Shown piece by piece: positions 1 through 5,353 of a DNA stretch of 6,280 nt. A program made the position numbers and the translations under genes. Position 1 is the first letter of the stretch, and every line of letters starts with the position of its first letter. This stretch comes from an uncultured Bacteroidales bacterium (GTDB lineage: Bacteria > Bacteroidota > Bacteroidia > Bacteroidales > Paludibacteraceae). Below the pieces are notes generated by a model. That model had not been told where the DNA came from, did no database searches, and was given only the letters and a program-made list of their open reading frames with translations. Location of the stretch: NCBI GenBank assembly GCA_903929065.1, contig CAIYTJ010000453.1, positions 1-6,280 of the forward strand, written 5' to 3'.

Positions 1-137
1 ATCAAGAATAGTAGTATGGCTATTTTAATGGTATCCAAAACGAAGAAATCAAGCGCCTCTCCCAGATGGCTTTTAGGCGATAGTTTAAAGACCGAAAAAA
101 CCAGCCAATCGGCAAAGAATTGCAACCAGTTGAACAT
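1..137 (-). CDS. Permease of the DUF318/ArsP_1 type, N-terminal part (runs off the window)
   Basis: The first 45 codons of a minus-strand gene are present; the rest lies beyond the left edge. The start is the ATG at 137-135, 15 bases after the rhodanese stop. The visible N-terminus begins MFNWLQFFADWL and continues with a KLSPKSHLGEALDFF segment and a hydrophobic stretch (IKIAILLFL) that starts the first membrane helix. This pattern recalls the N-terminus of permeases of the DUF318 (ArsP_1, SO_0444-like) family, inner-membrane proteins linked to export of organoarsenicals or of copper and zinc. Its place after arsR, a thioredoxin-like gene and a rhodanese fits that family, whose members often sit in such cassettes. 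The substrate cannot be told from this fragment. The family call rests on remembered N-terminal similarity and context. Confidence 0.7.
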   Translation of the reverse strand, partial: MFNWLQFFADWLVFSVFKLSPKSHLGEALDFFVLDTIKIAILLFL

Positions 138-152
138 GACGTTGAGATTTAT

Positions 153-593
153 TTAGCAACAGTTGCTGCTTTCAGTGCTATGTGAATTACAGCAAGAGGA
201 ATTGCTTTTTTTATCTGAAGTGCCGCAACAGCTACTGTTTTCATTTAGGCTTTCAACAACAGATGTGTTACCAATAGTCGGGAATCCTTTTTGTACCCAA
301 CGAATAATGCCATGTTTCATATTGACGACATTATAACCCCGATTAACCAGGAACCCTGCCGCACGAAGGCTTTTGCTGCCATCGCGGCAAACAATAACCA
401 ATTCCGTGTCTTTGGGTAATTCCATATAACGATCTTCGAATTCGCTAAGCGGAATATTAACAATGTTGTTAACACCATAAGCCAGTTCAGCTACCTCTGC
501 TCTTTCCCGGACATCTACCAATAATGCACCTCTTTTAACCCATACCTGAGTTGTTGTAGGGCATATTTCCTTTACTAGTGTTTGTGTTTCCAT
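153..593 (-). CDS. Single-domain rhodanese-like sulfurtransferase with cysteine-rich C-terminal tail
   Basis: A 146-residue protein. Residues about 15-108 form a rhodanese fold: LLVDVRERAE near residue 24, then the active-site loop CRDGSKS with catalytic Cys69, then a C-terminal GIIRWVQKGFP motif typical of single-domain rhodaneses. The family moves sulfane sulfur through a cysteine persulfide. After the domain comes an unusual tail of about 36 residues, rich in Ser and Asn, with three cysteine pairs at 122-123, 134-135 and 145-146, the last being the very C-terminus. Such pairs could bind thiophilic metals or carry persulfides; this is inference. Cys11 is the only other cysteine. The ATG at 593 lies 15 bases after the thioredoxin-like stop and the stop lies 15 bases before the permease start, so the three genes look like one transcript. 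No signal peptide is seen, so the protein is probably cytoplasmic. Confidence 0.92.
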   Translation of the reverse strand: METQTLVKEICPTTTQVWVKRGALLVDVRERAEVAELAYGVNNIVNIPLSEFEDRYMELPKDTELVIVCRDGSKSLRAAGFLVNRGYNVVNMKHGIIRWVQKGFPTIGNTSVVESLNENSSCCGTSDKKSNSSCCNSHSTESSNCC

Positions 594-608
594 TATTTTT
601 TAATTGAT

Positions 609-845
609 TCAGGCAATTAATAATTGTTTTATTTCATGAACATCCGCAACCCTCCCTTTCACCTTTACTACCTCATCTATCATCAGAACGGGCGTGGTCA
701 ACACATCATACTTCATCATTTCCATGATATCTTCTATCTTGGTTACATCTGCCTGTATGCCAGTTTGTTTTATTGCCTCCAATACATTGTTGTAGGTGGT
801 CTTGCATTTCGCGCAGCCCGGACCTAATACTTTGATATGTTTCAT
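609..845 (-). CDS. Thioredoxin-fold small protein (redox-active disulfide protein 2 type)
   Basis: A 78-residue protein starting MKHIKVLGPGCAKCK, with the CxxC redox pair at Cys11 and Cys14 in a GPGCAKC context, and a TTPVLMID segment holding the cis-proline typical of the thioredoxin fold. This matches the short glutaredoxin-like thioredoxins often found beside DUF318 permeases and ArsR regulators. A likely role is dithiol-disulfide exchange with the rhodanese tail, the permease or the bound metal (inference). The ATG at 845 is preferred over an in-frame TTG at 863, because the TTG overlaps the predicted -7 box (861-868) and the family normally begins within a few residues of the first beta strand. 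Little room is left for a leader. The gene is followed at 15 bases by the rhodanese. Confidence 0.9.
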   Translation of the reverse strand: MKHIKVLGPGCAKCKTTYNNVLEAIKQTGIQADVTKIEDIMEMMKYDVLTTPVLMIDEVVKVKGRVADVHEIKQLLIA

Positions 846-860
846 TGTACTAATTTTCCA

Positions 861-891
861 CAAAGCTATATGTAATTCGTAGTTCGTAAAA
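861..891 (-). promoter_or_regulatory. Predicted promoter of the thioredoxin-rhodanese-permease unit
   Basis: On the minus strand, TTTT (891-888) is followed after 19 bases by TAGCTTTG (868-861), an exact fit to the Bacteroidota -7 consensus TAnnTTTG. The -33 element is weaker than the usual TTTG. Transcription would start near 855, about ten bases before the ATG at 845. The -33 part lies inside the operator-like dyad at 882-899, so binding there would block it. Confidence 0.55.
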
Positions 892-899
892 TGACGAAC
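882..899. promoter_or_regulatory. ArsR operator-like dyad, copy 2 (arsR-thioredoxin gap)
   Basis: GTTCGTAAAATGACGAAC is an inverted repeat with seven of nine base pairs matching. Its inner 16 bases (883-898) differ from the dyad upstream of arsR (1235-1250) at two positions. The site lies in the 70-base gap between arsR and the thioredoxin-like gene and overlaps the predicted -33 region. Shared sequence, symmetry and placement suggest that the ArsR protein encoded at 916-1215 binds it. Confidence 0.65.
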
Positions 900-915
900 G
901 TCAGTATCAAAAAAA

Positions 916-1215
916 TTACTCCAAAATTTGATTGAGCAGTTTCTTAGCCAGAGTCCAATTTTCCTTATTAATGCAATATTTTATATTGGGAGCGCTGATC
1001 TCTCCCTGAATAAGTCCTGCATCTTTTAATTCATTGAGATGTTGTGAAATTGTTGATTTTGCGATAGGCAATTCTTCGGCCATATCACCATGGTAGCAGC
1101 AGGTTTGTGAATGTAGCAGTTGTAAAATAGCTATGCGTACCGGATGCCCCAGTGCTTTTGCAAAGCGTGCTGCCTGTTCCTGATCTTTAGTATAGTATCC
1201 GGATTTTGACTTCAT
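916..1215 (-). CDS. ArsR/SmtB-family transcriptional repressor
   Basis: A 99-residue winged-helix protein, a normal length for the family. The motif KALGHPVRIAILQLL (about residues 20-34) is the ArsR signature region; AKSTISQHLNELKDAGLI (52-69) is the recognition helix; the wing follows with KYCI. Cysteines are Cys39 and Cys40 in TCCYHGD, where classical ArsR has ELCVCDL, and Cys81 in the wing region. Family members release DNA when As(III), other thiophilic metals or, in the SqrR/BigR branch, persulfides react with such cysteines. The ligand here is open: the permease cassette favours a metal or metalloid, the divergent SQR favours a persulfide. It is likely autoregulated through the dyad at 1235-1250, which covers its own -7 box. 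The ATG at 1215 lies about 17 bases from the predicted transcription start. Confidence 0.93.
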   Translation of the reverse strand: MKSKSGYYTKDQEQAARFAKALGHPVRIAILQLLHSQTCCYHGDMAEELPIAKSTISQHLNELKDAGLIQGEISAPNIKYCINKENWTLAKKLLNQILE

Positions 1216-1234
1216 TATTGCAGTATTAATGATG

Positions 1235-1250
1235 TTCGCAAAATTACGAA
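1235..1250. promoter_or_regulatory. ArsR operator-like dyad, copy 1 (arsR-SQR divergent region)
   Basis: TTCGCAAAATTACGAA is an inverted repeat with six of eight pairs matching and perfect TTCG/CGAA ends. It contains the predicted -7 box of arsR and lies between arsR and the divergent SQR gene, so one site could control both. The close copy at 883-898 supports a real binding site. Confidence 0.7.
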
Positions 1251-1270
1251 TAACTACTGAGCCAATAAAA
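1239..1270 (-). promoter_or_regulatory. Predicted arsR promoter
   Basis: On the minus strand TAATTTTG (1246-1239) is an exact TAnnTTTG -7 box. A TTTT run (1270-1267) lies 20 bases upstream as a weak -33 element; a TTG (1265-1263) lies 16 bases upstream as an alternative. The -7 box sits in the centre of the operator-like dyad, as expected for a repressor acting on its own promoter. Confidence 0.55.
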
Positions 1271-1301
1271 CACTAATTATTTTTTTTATTGGCAACTGTG
1301 T

Positions 1302-1311
1302 AACAATTGTT
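1302..1311. promoter_or_regulatory. Perfect 10-bp palindrome upstream of SQR
   Basis: AACAATTGTT is a perfect palindrome 44 bases before the SQR start. It could be an operator, for example for the Crp/Fnr protein encoded at 4745-5353, but a 10-bp AT-rich palindrome can occur by chance. No clear TAnnTTTG promoter for SQR was found nearby. Confidence 0.25.
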
Positions 1312-1355
1312 CCGAGATAAGGATAGCGGGCATGGTACCTTTATAAAAAAAGAGG

Positions 1356-2816
1356 ATGGCAAAGGTCGTAATATTAGGAGCAGGTATAGCAGGTCATACA
1401 GCTGCAGCGCATTTAAGGCGGCAGCTTTCCAAAGAGCACGAAGTATTGGTCGTTTCTCCAAACAGGAACTACCAATGGGTTCCTTCTAATATCTGGATAG
1501 GTATCGGTCGGATGGAGCCTAAAGATGTGATCTTTCCATTAGAGCCATTGTATAAAAAGAAAGGTATCGGCTACAAACAGGCAAAAGTGAGTTCCTTTCA
1601 TCCGGAAGGAAGTGATACTGAACATAAGCCTTTCGTAAGGGTCGAATATGTTTTTGGTGAACAAAAAGGAATTCAGGAAGATATTACTTACGACTACCTG
1701 ATAAACGCGACTGGCCCGAAACTGGCGTTTGACCTAACAGAAAACTTATTACCAGGAACAAATAAAACTTACTCGGTTTGCACTTACGACCATGCCGCTC
1801 ATGCCTGGAGTGGGCTAAAAGACTTGATCGGGAAGTTGAAAAACACTAATACCACAGCCAGAATCCTTATTGGCACCGGACATCCAAAGGCTACCTGCCA
1901 GGGTGCTGCTTTTGAATATATTTTGAATGTGGAGCAAGAATTACGCAGAAATAAGGTGAGAGAACAAGTGGAACTGACCTGGATTTCGAATGAATATAAG
2001 TTAGGTGATTTCGGGATGGATGGAATGTTAATGCGTGTTTCGGGAAAACCAATGAAATCAGACGAGTTGGTTGAAATGGTATTCGCTGACAGAGGGATAA
2101 AATGGATTTTAGGAGCCGGTGTAACTAAGGTGGAAGAAGGGAAGGCGTTTTATGAAAATCTTGATGGCGAATTCAAAACAGAGGAGTTTGATTTTGCTAT
2201 GCTCATTCCTGCGTTTTCAGGTCACGGCTTCAAGGCATATGACAAGGCTAATAAAGACATTACTGAGAAATTGTTTAAAGGGTTTATGATTGTTGATGCA
2301 GATTATAGTTCTAAACCCTATGAGGATTGGACAGTTCAGGACTGGCCAGAAACTTATCAGAATCCTACCTATCAAAACATATTTGCGCCCGGTATTGCAT
2401 TTGCACCGCCACACTCCATATCCAAACCTCGCAAAAGCAAAAATGGCACTGATATATTCCCGTCACCTCCAAGGACCGGGATGCCTTCAGGAATTACTGC
2501 AAAATTAGTGGCCGACAACATTATTGATTCTATAACAACTGGATCAGAATCAAGGAAGCACAAAGGGTCACTCGGTAATATGGGCGCAGCCTGCATTGCT
2601 TCATCCGGGTATGGATTACTTCAAGGTAGTGGTATTAGTATCACAACCTTCCCTATTGCTCCAGACTATAAAAAGTATCCTGAATCCGGTGGGCGAGATT
2701 TGAACAAGACAATCGGGGCGCTTGGCCTTGCTGGCCATTGGGTGAAACTTTCGTTACATTATGCATTTATATACAAGGCAAAAATGAAACCTTTCTGGTG
2801 GTTAATTCCAGAATAA
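1356..2816 (+). CDS. sqr: Sulfide:quinone oxidoreductase-like FAD flavoprotein
   Basis: A 486-residue flavoprotein of the SQR/flavocytochrome c sulfide dehydrogenase superfamily. The N-terminus VVILGAGIAGHTAA (residues 4-17) is the FAD dinucleotide fold; NATGPKL (117-123) is the second conserved segment; GIAFAPP lies at 346-352. All three SQR cysteines appear present: Cys142 in SVCTYDHA, Cys181 in KATCQGAA and Cys413 in AACIASSG, the last two matching the redox pair that carries sulfur in characterised SQRs. The C-terminus (about 455-486) is amphipathic and aromatic, ending in KPFWWLIPE, as expected for insertion into the membrane surface near quinone. The expected reaction is oxidation of sulfide to sulfane sulfur or polysulfide with electrons passed to quinone. 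At 486 residues it is longer than many SQRs. The ATG at 1356 starts directly at the first beta strand; AGAGG abuts it with no spacing, so start recognition probably does not use it normally. Confidence 0.9.
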   Translation: MAKVVILGAGIAGHTAAAHLRRQLSKEHEVLVVSPNRNYQWVPSNIWIGIGRMEPKDVIFPLEPLYKKKGIGYKQAKVSSFHPEGSDTEHKPFVRVEYVFGEQKGIQEDITYDYLINATGPKLAFDLTENLLPGTNKTYSVCTYDHAAHAWSGLKDLIGKLKNTNTTARILIGTGHPKATCQGAAFEYILNVEQELRRNKVREQVELTWISNEYKLGDFGMDGMLMRVSGKPMKSDELVEMVFADRGIKWILGAGVTKVEEGKAFYENLDGEFKTEEFDFAMLIPAFSGHGFKAYDKANKDITEKLFKGFMIVDADYSSKPYEDWTVQDWPETYQNPTYQNIFAPGIAFAPPHSISKPRKSKNGTDIFPSPPRTGMPSGITAKLVADNIIDSITTGSESRKHKGSLGNMGAACIASSGYGLLQGSGISITTFPIAPDYKKYPESGGRDLNKTIGALGLAGHWVKLSLHYAFIYKAKMKPFWWLIPE

Positions 2817-2827
2817 AATTCAATATC

Positions 2828-2956
2828 ATGGCAAAGAAAATAAGTCGTTTTGAAAAGTTTGTAATGAAAAATCCGTTCATACAGTTTTATATGTTTCTGT
2901 ATTTGAACGTAAAAATACTTAGCGTGGTAGCTCATGGACATGGCGGCACCAGATAG
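2828..2956 (+). CDS. 42-residue small protein following SQR
   Basis: An ATG 11 bases after the SQR stop opens a 42-codon frame beginning MAKKISRFEKFVMKNP and ending VVAHGHGGTR. The N-terminal third is basic, the middle (FIQFYMFLYLNVKILSVV, about 18-34) is hydrophobic and aromatic, and the tail carries two histidines and several glycines. This looks like a membrane-attached peptide, perhaps with one short helix. I do not recognise a family. The tight spacing suggests co-translation with SQR and a role as small partner or stabiliser (inference). The frame also runs upstream through the end of SQR, but the ATG at 2828 is the natural start. Confidence 0.6.
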   Translation: MAKKISRFEKFVMKNPFIQFYMFLYLNVKILSVVAHGHGGTR

Positions 2957-3132
2957 TATGGAGTAATTTAATTCACTTGTTATGGTATCTTTGAGTTTAC
3001 CGCCATGACGAGATATTTAATTTACTCATCCAGTTTTACTGACAGTATGGATTGTTATAGTTGAGCACAATTTGATTTTCACCTTCCTAAGAAAACAGCT
3101 ACTTTATAATATTGATAATTCCATTTTACAAA
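2957..3132 (+). promoter_or_regulatory. Intergenic gap with a possible -7 box
   Basis: This 176-base gap holds no gene that I can support. TATCTTTG at 2986-2993 fits TAnnTTTG exactly, but no convincing -33 element lies 19-21 bases upstream and the distance to the next start (3133) is about 140 bases. A loose inverted repeat joins GAGTAATTTAATT near 2971 with ATTTAATTTACTC near 3015; both are AT-rich. The promoter call is tentative. Confidence 0.25.
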
Positions 3133-3588
3133 ATGAAAATTCCTGCATCAAAAGATATTTTATTCGTAAGCATTCAGTTTTTACTTCTAATTATCTATTT
3201 TATGCCATTCCCGATTTCTGCATTTCAATCAACCTATTTCTTCAAATACTTTTCGTTATTTGTCGCTCTCATAGGTCTACTGGTTATTGCACTTGCAATA
3301 TTACAACTGGACAAAAATCTAACTCCATTTCCCTCACCAAAAGAAAATGGAACACTAATTCAAACCGGACTTTATAAATTCGTCAGACATCCGATTTATT
3401 CAGGCATAATTTTATCGACTATCGGCTTAGGATTTTTTTACGGAAGCATGTTTAAAATAAGCATTGGAATTATTTTATGGGTTCTCTTTTTCTTCAAATC
3501 AAAATATGAAGAAACCATGCTTTCAAAGCATTTTAATGAATATGAAGCATACACTAAAATAACTAACAGATTTTTTCCTTTTCTCTAA
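3133..3588 (+). CDS. Isoprenylcysteine carboxyl methyltransferase (ICMT/PEMT)-like membrane protein
   Basis: A 151-residue protein with hydrophobic segments at about 9-28, 37-58, 90-104 and 108-121. The motif VRHPIYSG (84-91) is the SAM-binding hallmark of the ICMT/phospholipid methyltransferase family, and the C-terminal pattern EETMLSKHFNEYEAYTK matches the conserved E...L...F..Y..Y block. It probably methylates a lipid or small hydrophobic thiol or amine at the inner membrane; bacterial substrates of this family are mostly unknown. The ATG at 3133 is preferred to the in-frame TTG at 3112, which would add seven residues with no family support. No operon partner lies in the same direction nearby, and a link to sulfide or metal handling is not shown. 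Confidence 0.85.
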   Translation: MKIPASKDILFVSIQFLLLIIYFMPFPISAFQSTYFFKYFSLFVALIGLLVIALAILQLDKNLTPFPSPKENGTLIQTGLYKFVRHPIYSGIILSTIGLGFFYGSMFKISIGIILWVLFFFKSKYEETMLSKHFNEYEAYTKITNRFFPFL

Positions 3589-3657
3589 AAGTGATTTTCC
3601 TTCAATAAAATTAATTGTTGTGTACCGTTTGCTGCTTCGGTATGAAGTCTCGTTTGA

Positions 3658-3707
3658 GATCAGGTTAAGTGTGCTTATTTCACACGAAATCTATTCCCTA
3701 CCTGATC
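3658..3707. repeat. Nested inverted repeat
   Basis: GATCAGGT (3658-3665) and ACCTGATC (3700-3707) form a perfect 8-bp inverted repeat. Inside it GTGTG (3669-3673) and CACAC (3681-3685) pair around a 7-base loop. Directly upstream TCTC-GTTT-GAGA (3648-3659) forms a further small hairpin. There is no T run, so this is not a classical terminator. It lies between the methyltransferase stop and the osmC remnant and could be a recombination relic or structured RNA. Confidence 0.45.
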
Positions 3708-3712
3708 CAAAA

Positions 3713-3910
3713 CTATCCAACTAATTTTACTTGAATTACTGAGATCATTGTAACTTTTGACTTTACAGAATTTGAAATCAGGCAAGCGGCTTCTGATTTT
3801 TGTAATACTCTTTCAGCTTTTTCACGGTCCTTTTCATCGGTAATGGTTACTGTAGGTTCAAGAATAATTTCACTCATCATGAATTTTCCATCCACCTGCT
3901 CTAACCATTG
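3713..3910 (-). pseudogene. osmC-like gene remnant (3' part only)
   Basis: The minus-strand frame reads WLEQVDGKFMMSEI, then a VTITDEKDREKAERVLQKSE stretch, then ACLISNSVKSKV, and ends at a TAG at 3715-3713. This resembles the C-terminal half of OsmC-family peroxide or stress proteins, in which the second conserved cysteine lies in an ACLISNS-type motif. The N-terminal half, with the first conserved cysteine and the long helix, is absent: beyond about 3907 the same frame runs antisense to the DUF983 gene and stops at 3952-3950. Only about 65 of some 140 codons remain. A GTG at 3895 could start a 60-residue product, but it would lack half of the active site. The remnant has no internal stop, so the damage may be recent or the junction may be an assembly artefact. 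Confidence 0.7.
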
Positions 3911-4244
3911 TCCGGTATGCGGCCAGAAAATGGAACTACAGGTGGGGTTTTATTATGGGACGGGCTATGTTAGCTATGCGCTATCAGTAGCGCTGTTTGT
4001 ATTTAATCTTGTTTGGTATTGGGCAATTTTCGGTTTATCGTACAAAGACAATAGCATTTTTTACTACCTGATAACTTCTGTAGCAGTTGTTATAGTTTTG
4101 CAACCGCTGATAATGAGATATTCCAGGGTTCTATACATTTATCTGTTCGTGAAATATGGCAGTCATTCTATAAAAAGCACGGCAGATGCAAAGACACATG
4201 AGTTAGTGCCAAGAAATATAATGGCTGAAAGAACTGAAGTTTAA
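3879..4244 (+). CDS. DUF983 membrane protein, N-terminally truncated
   Basis: From the ATG at 3879 the frame gives 121 residues. CPVCGQ (11-16) is the second half of the family's zinc ribbon, followed by LQVGFYYGTGYVSYALS (20-36), a signature of DUF983, then two membrane helices at about 33-52 and 61-79 and LQPLIMRYSRVLYIYLF. Family members in Bacteroidota normally have about 40 more residues with a first CPxC pair before this point. These are missing, and codons before about 3903 are antisense to osmC. The ATG and the first eight or so residues are thus borrowed from the reverse strand of another gene; an ATG at 3843 would borrow twelve more. Whether it is expressed is unknown, as no promoter is visible. 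Function of the family is unknown. Confidence 0.75.
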   Translation: MNFPSTCSNHCPVCGQKMELQVGFYYGTGYVSYALSVALFVFNLVWYWAIFGLSYKDNSIFYYLITSVAVVIVLQPLIMRYSRVLYIYLFVKYGSHSIKSTADAKTHELVPRNIMAERTEV

Positions 4245-4260
4245 TTTTTTGCAAAATAAA

Positions 4261-4285
4261 GAAGGCCTTTTTTGCCCTCGTTTTT
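4261..4285 (+). terminator. Probable Rho-independent terminator after the DUF983 gene
   Basis: GAAGGC (4261-4266) pairs with GCCCTC (4274-4279) with one mismatch around a loop CTTTTTT, followed by GTTTTT. It begins 17 bases after the DUF983 stop. The stem is short, so the call is moderate. Confidence 0.5.
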
Positions 4286-4302
4286 CCCCTTATCGGGAAT
4301 AG

Positions 4303-4683
4303 CTATGTAGTCTTAATTAAGTACACTACCAGAACTATACTCGTTATTAGAATAAATCCTGCAATAATGTATATCAGACCGGAAGTGTGGTAGTAAGTAC
4401 CTTTGTTAAGCTCCTTTTTTGTTTTGCTATATCTCATAACTGAAAGTAGCAGGCTTATTGCACCCACTAGCACAAGAATAATACCTATTGGAGCTGAAAA
4501 TCCATATTGGTGAATAGTCGATTCTTTCCCAAGAACTAAACTGATTTGTTTAATGAACAGTGAGAATTTAACCACAACAAATCCGAATGCCATGATACCG
4601 ATACAAGTGCGGATCCAAGCCAGAAGCGTCCTTTCATTTGCTAAATGATCACTTACATTTTGTTTCTTTTCTTCGGAATCCAT
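4303..4683 (-). CDS. DUF202 (YidH-like) membrane protein
   Basis: A 126-residue protein. SDHLANERTLLAWIRTCIGI (11-30) is the DUF202 hallmark, with the conserved NERT and AWIRT motifs leading into the first membrane helix (about 24-46); further helices lie at about 62-83 and 101-123. The family has three membrane segments and no settled function; E. coli YidH belongs to it. It lies 61 bases downstream of the Crp/Fnr gene on the same strand, so it may be its co-transcribed partner or target. The ATG at 4683 places only 14 residues before NERT, as usual for the family. Confidence 0.9.
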   Translation of the reverse strand: MDSEEKKQNVSDHLANERTLLAWIRTCIGIMAFGFVVVKFSLFIKQISLVLGKESTIHQYGFSAPIGIILVLVGAISLLLSVMRYSKTKKELNKGTYYHTSGLIYIIAGFILITSIVLVVYLIKTT

Positions 4684-4708
4684 TTCGATATTTTGTAGCT
4701 ATAAATAA

Positions 4709-4718
4709 TTTGATCAAA
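4709..4718. promoter_or_regulatory. TTTGATCAAA palindrome upstream of the DUF202 gene
   Basis: A perfect 10-bp palindrome 26 bases before the DUF202 start. Its TGATCAAA half recurs on the minus strand shortly before the crp-like start (plus strand TTTGATCA, 5367-5374). FNR-type sites use TTGAT/ATCAA halves with a spacer; here the halves touch, so a direct FNR-type match is not claimed. Confidence 0.3.
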
Positions 4719-4744
4719 ACCGTACCCGCAAACTGCTAATCATA

Positions 4745-5353
4745 TCAATGTAGCATCTCAATGACATTCCTACCAAGTTTCAAAATACCTTTTTGCTCCA
4801 TTGTCCGCAGTAATCGGCTAATCGCTTCACGGTGTGTATGCAGTTCATCGGCTATTTGCTGGTGAGTTATATAAATTGCTTTGGTATTTGCTGCTCTTGC
4901 CCGTTCCTGCAAATAGTGCATTACCTGCTTATCCATGTTGCTGAATGCAATAAGATCGATCACCTCAATAAGCTCTGCAAAACGATTGCTATAAGTACTG
5001 TTCACAAATGCTTTCCATTCTGGGTATTTAAACCAATCTTCAACTAAATTTACAGGTATCTGAAGTATTTCAGTATCTTCTTCAGCGATAGCTTTTATCA
5101 TACTTTTTTTATGCGCCTGGCAGCAATTTATAGCCATTGCGCAAGTCTGACCAGGATATAGGTGATATAAGAATATTTCATCTCCTTCATCATTTTGTCT
5201 TACTATACGTAGAACACCATGCTGGACAATTGGAACAAAATACACCTCTTCACCTGGTGTCATAAGTACCGTATCCCTTTTTATGGATTTAACCTTTGCA
5301 AACCTTTTTATCTCATCTAATATTTGGGGATCTGTAAAGACAGTTTTGTTCAT
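4745..5353 (-). CDS. Crp/Fnr-family transcriptional regulator with a C-x5-CC cluster
   Basis: A 202-residue protein, close to family length. Residues about 15-110 form the cyclic-nucleotide-binding-like beta barrel (VLMTPGEEVYFVPIVQHGVLRI, with YHLYPGQT at 63-70); 112-150 contains the dimer helix; THQQIADELHTHREAISRLL (163-182) is the Crp-type helix-turn-helix, including the REAISR recognition helix. The FNR iron-sulfur N-terminal cysteines are absent. Instead Cys71, Cys77 and Cys78 lie in TCAMAINCC, where CRP carries its cAMP-phosphate residues, so cAMP is unlikely as ligand. I recall similar cysteine patterns in Bacteroidota homologues. Near an SQR gene this could be a thiol or persulfide switch (inference). 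Possible targets are itself, the DUF202 gene and SQR. The ATG at 5353 is well placed; no SD is seen. Confidence 0.9.
   Translation of the reverse strand: MNKTVFTDPQILDEIKRFAKVKSIKRDTVLMTPGEEVYFVPIVQHGVLRIVRQNDEGDEIFLYHLYPGQTCAMAINCCQAHKKSMIKAIAEEDTEILQIPVNLVEDWFKYPEWKAFVNSTYSNRFAELIEVIDLIAFSNMDKQVMHYLQERARAANTKAIYITHQQIADELHTHREAISRLLRTMEQKGILKLGRNVIEMLH

Noticed and set aside
609..863. Longer thioredoxin-like protein starting at TTG 863
   Set aside because: The TTG lies inside the predicted -7 box TAGCTTTG, and the extra six residues have no family support; ATG 845 is better.
1307..1343. TACCTTTA (1336-1343) as a -7 box for SQR
   Set aside because: The last base differs from TAnnTTTG, the nearest TTG is 26 bases upstream, and it would leave almost no leader before the ATG at 1356.
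3112..3132. TTG start at 3112 for the methyltransferase
   Set aside because: It only adds seven residues before the natural ATG at 3133.
3843..3878. ATG at 3843 as the start of the DUF983 gene
   Set aside because: The added residues are antisense to the osmC remnant and not DUF983-like; neither start is ancestral, and the nearer ATG at 3879 was used.
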